This document shows positions 62,203 to 64,000 of a stretch of DNA of 64,000 nt, piece after piece. Numbering within the stretch: position 1 is the first letter of the stretch; every line of letters starts with the position of its first letter. Source of the stretch: Rhodoferax sp. (lineage in GTDB: Bacteria; Pseudomonadota; Gammaproteobacteria; Burkholderiales; Burkholderiaceae_C); assembly GCF_030697375.1 (NCBI RefSeq), contig NZ_JAUYQD010000035.1, positions 78,882 through 142,881 on the forward strand, in the 5' to 3' direction. A program made the translations under genes and the position numbers. Under the pieces are notes generated by a model that was given only the letters and a program-made list of their open reading frames with translations, was not told where the DNA came from and did not search any database.

Positions 62203-62520
62203 TCAGCCCTCCTTCACTCTGGTGCGGACGATCAGCACCGCAAATCCAAGCAACACACATACCTCTGCCAGCGACGGACTGAGGTGGGCGATGAGCTGGC
62301 TGGACTGGGCACCTATCCCCAGCGGCTGCAGAAATGGGCCGATGAGGGCGCCACCCGCACCCATGGCCAAGAGCAGCCAGGCCAAAGCCTTGAGGCCATC
62401 CACCAGGCGGGCATGGGGGCTGAGGCCTGGTGCAAAGGGTGCGGTGCGCTCCAATTTGTTGAGGGCTTCGGCCATGACCACGAAGGCCGCAACCCAGTGG
62501 ATGACTTGTAATGCGGTCAT
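62203..62520 (-). CDS. Small phage membrane protein (holin candidate 1)
   Basis: 105 residues with three hydrophobic segments (VIHWVAAFVVMAEAL, LKALAWLLLAMGAGGALIG and LAEVCVLLGFAVLIV) and a basic C-terminus (RTRVKEG). Length, topology and position before the endolysin fit a holin. ATG 62520 overlaps the gene upstream by ATGA. Confidence 0.7.
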   Translation of the reverse strand: MTALQVIHWVAAFVVMAEALNKLERTAPFAPGLSPHARLVDGLKALAWLLLAMGAGGALIGPFLQPLGIGAQSSQLIAHLSPSLAEVCVLLGFAVLIVRTRVKEG

Positions 62521-62927
62521 GGCTTGGCCTCCAGGTCGGTGCCACCCGATGGCGGGGCCAAGCGACGAATCACAAAATTGAGCACCTGTTGCGCACCCCC
62601 ACCCACCGCACATGCGCAGCTAAGCAGCAGCGAATCCGGCACATTGGACAAAAGCAATACCAGCGGTGTGAGGTAGCCGGCTGTGATCGCACTAGCCATA
62701 GCGACCATCATGCGTCGCACAGTGGTGCGCATGAGGTTGAGCCAGGTGTCGGTGCTGCCCGGCACGGTGTTGAGCAGGATGATGCCCACAAGTGAGCCCA
62801 ATAGCCCAGCAATGAGCACATCGGTACGCAGGCCCAGTGGCACGCCGAAGAGCGTGAGCATTGGCATGGACGCCCCGGCGGCGGCCAGGGTGGCCACTGC
62901 CACAGTGGTGGACGTTGGCTCAGGCAT
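62517..62927 (-). CDS. Phage membrane protein (holin candidate 2)
   Basis: 136 residues with three to four hydrophobic segments (TVAVATLAAAGASMPMLTLF, DVLIAGLLGSLVGIILL, MAVASAIT-type helix and LLSCACAVGG). Pairs of small membrane proteins before an endolysin are often holin and antiholin. ATG 62927 is used; the long upstream extension lies in another gene. Confidence 0.7.
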   Translation of the reverse strand: MPEPTSTTVAVATLAAAGASMPMLTLFGVPLGLRTDVLIAGLLGSLVGIILLNTVPGSTDTWLNLMRTTVRRMMVAMASAITAGYLTPLVLLLSNVPDSLLLSCACAVGGGAQQVLNFVIRRLAPPSGGTDLEAKP

Positions 62928-63381
62928 TGCTCGCCCTCCGTAGCTGATCCGTGGCCTGGGCCGGCGAAATGTCAAGGCGGTAGCCCTGCGCGATGTACTC
63001 AGCAAACAGCTCTGTCCGGTCATCCGGGTAGTGGCGCAGCTGCTCGGAATACGCTTGCACCTCGGCCCAAAGCCGGTAGGCAGGCACCAGGGCATACAGC
63101 AGGCTGTGGGTCGCAAATCCGAGTACTGCATAGACTGGCGGTTGCTGCGCCAGGTGGCAGGCCACGGACAAGGCTACACAGGCCAGCGCCGACACTGCCC
63201 AGAATTGGGCGACGTGCACCGCCTCATGCGCGTGGATGCCCGCATCGCCCCGGTATTTGGGCCGGATGCGCACCACGAACGCATTGGCCGCACCGCCAGC
63301 GGCGGGCGGCAGCTTGTCTGTGTAGATCGTGACCTGCAACGCCCTGGCCAGAGCCACGAGCACCTTTGTCAGTAAAACCAT
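62920..63381 (-). CDS. Phage membrane protein with HExxH metallopeptidase-like motif
   Basis: 153 residues. HAHEAVHVAQFW (about 51-62) contains HEAVH, the HExxH zinc-site signature, followed by two hydrophobic segments and a downstream E-x-x-A pattern (ELFAEYIAQG) that could give a third ligand. It may be a phage-borne peptidase acting at the membrane. No signal peptide is evident. The start overlaps the tiny gene upstream by 13 bases. Confidence 0.65.
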   Translation of the reverse strand: MVLLTKVLVALARALQVTIYTDKLPPAAGGAANAFVVRIRPKYRGDAGIHAHEAVHVAQFWAVSALACVALSVACHLAQQPPVYAVLGFATHSLLYALVPAYRLWAEVQAYSEQLRHYPDDRTELFAEYIAQGYRLDISPAQATDQLRRASNA

Positions 63382-63470
63382 GCGTATGCTCCCAGTCCAA
63401 CTGATAAGAAAATGAAAATAATGACGGCATCGGTGGCGTCTTCGCGGAATTCCTGCTTTGAGCGCTTCAT
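63369..63470 (-). CDS. 33-residue membrane protein
   Basis: MKRSKQEFREDATDA followed by a hydrophobic segment VIIFIFLSVGLGAYAWFY. Its ATG overlaps the stop of the tail-fibre gene (ATGA), and its end overlaps the next gene's start, so it is very likely a real, translationally coupled gene. One-helix phage proteins of this size include spanin-like and antiholin-like types; the function is unknown. Confidence 0.6.
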   Translation of the reverse strand: MKRSKQEFREDATDAVIIFIFLSVGLGAYAWFY

Positions 63471-64000
63471 GCGGCCTCCAGTAAAGTGATGCGCTTGACC
63501 AGCGTGTCGATTTGCGCCTGTTGCTCCTGCATGGCTTTTATGAGCATGGGGACAAACACGGAATATTTGACCGACTTTGTGACCTCACCCGTGGCTTGGC
63601 GCTCGATCTTGGCGGGCACCTCGACCTTCTGCTGCACGTCTTCCAGGACCGGCACGCGGTGTGTACTCTGGCGCCACAAAGCAAACTTAAAGGGTGTGAC
63701 TACCTCACCGTCTTCGCCCAGTACCTCCGCCTGCTCTGGCTCTACAAGCTCCATGAGGGCATCCCCAGCCTCGTCAAACAACGGGTGGTCCTCAAACAGA
63801 GGCACGTCCACGGTCGTGGTTATGGGCAGCTTGCGCCATTGGCCGTCTACCAGCGTCGCCTCGTAGCGCACAGACTCACGCTGCTCTACTTTCTGGCGCT
63901 GCACGGTACGGGTTTCGGTACGTGCCGGTTCGACTTCTACCTCTGCGTAGTCCGGCGTCTCTTCAATCAGGCCCGGAGAAATTTCTTCCAACTCCTGCGC
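63467..64000 (-). CDS. Tail-fibre C-terminal intramolecular chaperone (peptidase S74-type), 5' partial
   Basis: The frame runs off the window's right edge, so this is only the end of a larger tail protein. Its beginning reads AQELEEISPG, matching the IAQE..P block of the self-cleaving S74 chaperone domain of phage tail spikes and fibres. The end, PMLIKAMQEQQAQIDTLVKR, is the trimeric coiled coil that closes such domains. A VDVPLFEDHPLF-type beta segment lies between. Confidence 0.78.
   Translation of the reverse strand, partial: AQELEEISPGLIEETPDYAEVEVEPARTETRTVQRQKVEQRESVRYEATLVDGQWRKLPITTTVDVPLFEDHPLFDEAGDALMELVEPEQAEVLGEDGEVVTPFKFALWRQSTHRVPVLEDVQQKVEVPAKIERQATGEVTKSVKYSVFVPMLIKAMQEQQAQIDTLVKRITLLEAA

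Larger units (their letters stand above)
58746..64000. mobile_element. Prophage late/lysis region (partial, continues past the window)
   Basis: Tail-fibre chaperone domain, small membrane proteins, GH19 endolysin, nested Rz/Rz1, Dam-type methylase and short phage-type genes, almost all on the minus strand with ATGA overlaps. The left edge must lie between gloA (ends 58658) and 58746. No integrase, transposase or obvious attachment repeat is visible, so the phage type cannot be named from this part. Confidence 0.85.

Overview
The window reads as a denitrifying betaproteobacterium of the Comamonadaceae type (Rhodoferax/Polaromonas-like). This is inferred from a Bzt/Aap amino-acid transporter, paired DUF1631 proteins, a DesT/FabR-type desaturase locus, and a short dispersed repeat that I associate with this family. 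No rRNA, tRNA or CRISPR was seen.

Region 1 (1-17.9 kb) is a nitrous-oxide-respiration island. A tightly packed plus-strand run of 15 genes, most with ATGA-type overlaps or gaps of a few bases, encodes a NosB-like membrane protein (cut by the window edge), NosD, NosG, NosH, NosF, NosL, NosY, a TlpA-like thioredoxin, a UbiE/MenG-like methyltransferase, a MenA-like prenyltransferase, a BASS-family transporter, a second NosD, a small secreted protein, SCO1/SenC and a FCSD-like flavoprotein. NosB, NosG and NosH without NosR in view point to a clade II-type nos locus. nosZ itself should lie just upstream. On the other strand follow a DUF411 protein, an ankyrin protein, a diheme cytochrome c, a conserved hypothetical and a diguanylate cyclase; nnrS closes the island. 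The theme is quinol-to-periplasm electron transfer, copper-site assembly and NO/N2O handling.

Region 2 (17.9-40 kb) is mixed chromosome: a B12-dependent ribonucleotide reductase, a chemoreceptor, a 7TMR-DISM hybrid kinase, a fatty-acid desaturase operon (TetR regulator, ferredoxin reductase, desaturase) with two TGTAC operators, DNA polymerase II, a multi-receiver diguanylate cyclase, a 2OG dioxygenase, a hemerythrin with a possible FNR/CRP site, a CurA-type reductase and a CheX-like/receiver/coiled-coil trio.

Region 3 (40-58.7 kb) holds the aapJQMP polar amino-acid ABC transporter, a secreted M14 peptidase, a flavin reductase, a TAXI solute-binding protein, EttA between two DUF1631 paralogues, rhlE overlapping a Rossmann-fold oxidoreductase in another frame, a cupin, and a MarR/thioesterase divergent pair followed by gloA.

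Region 4 (58.7 kb to the end) is the late end of a prophage read almost wholly on the minus strand: tail-fibre chaperone domain, small membrane proteins, GH19 endolysin, nested Rz/Rz1 spanins, Dam-type methylase and small accessory genes, plus one plus-strand cargo-like gene. No integrase or attachment site is visible in the window.
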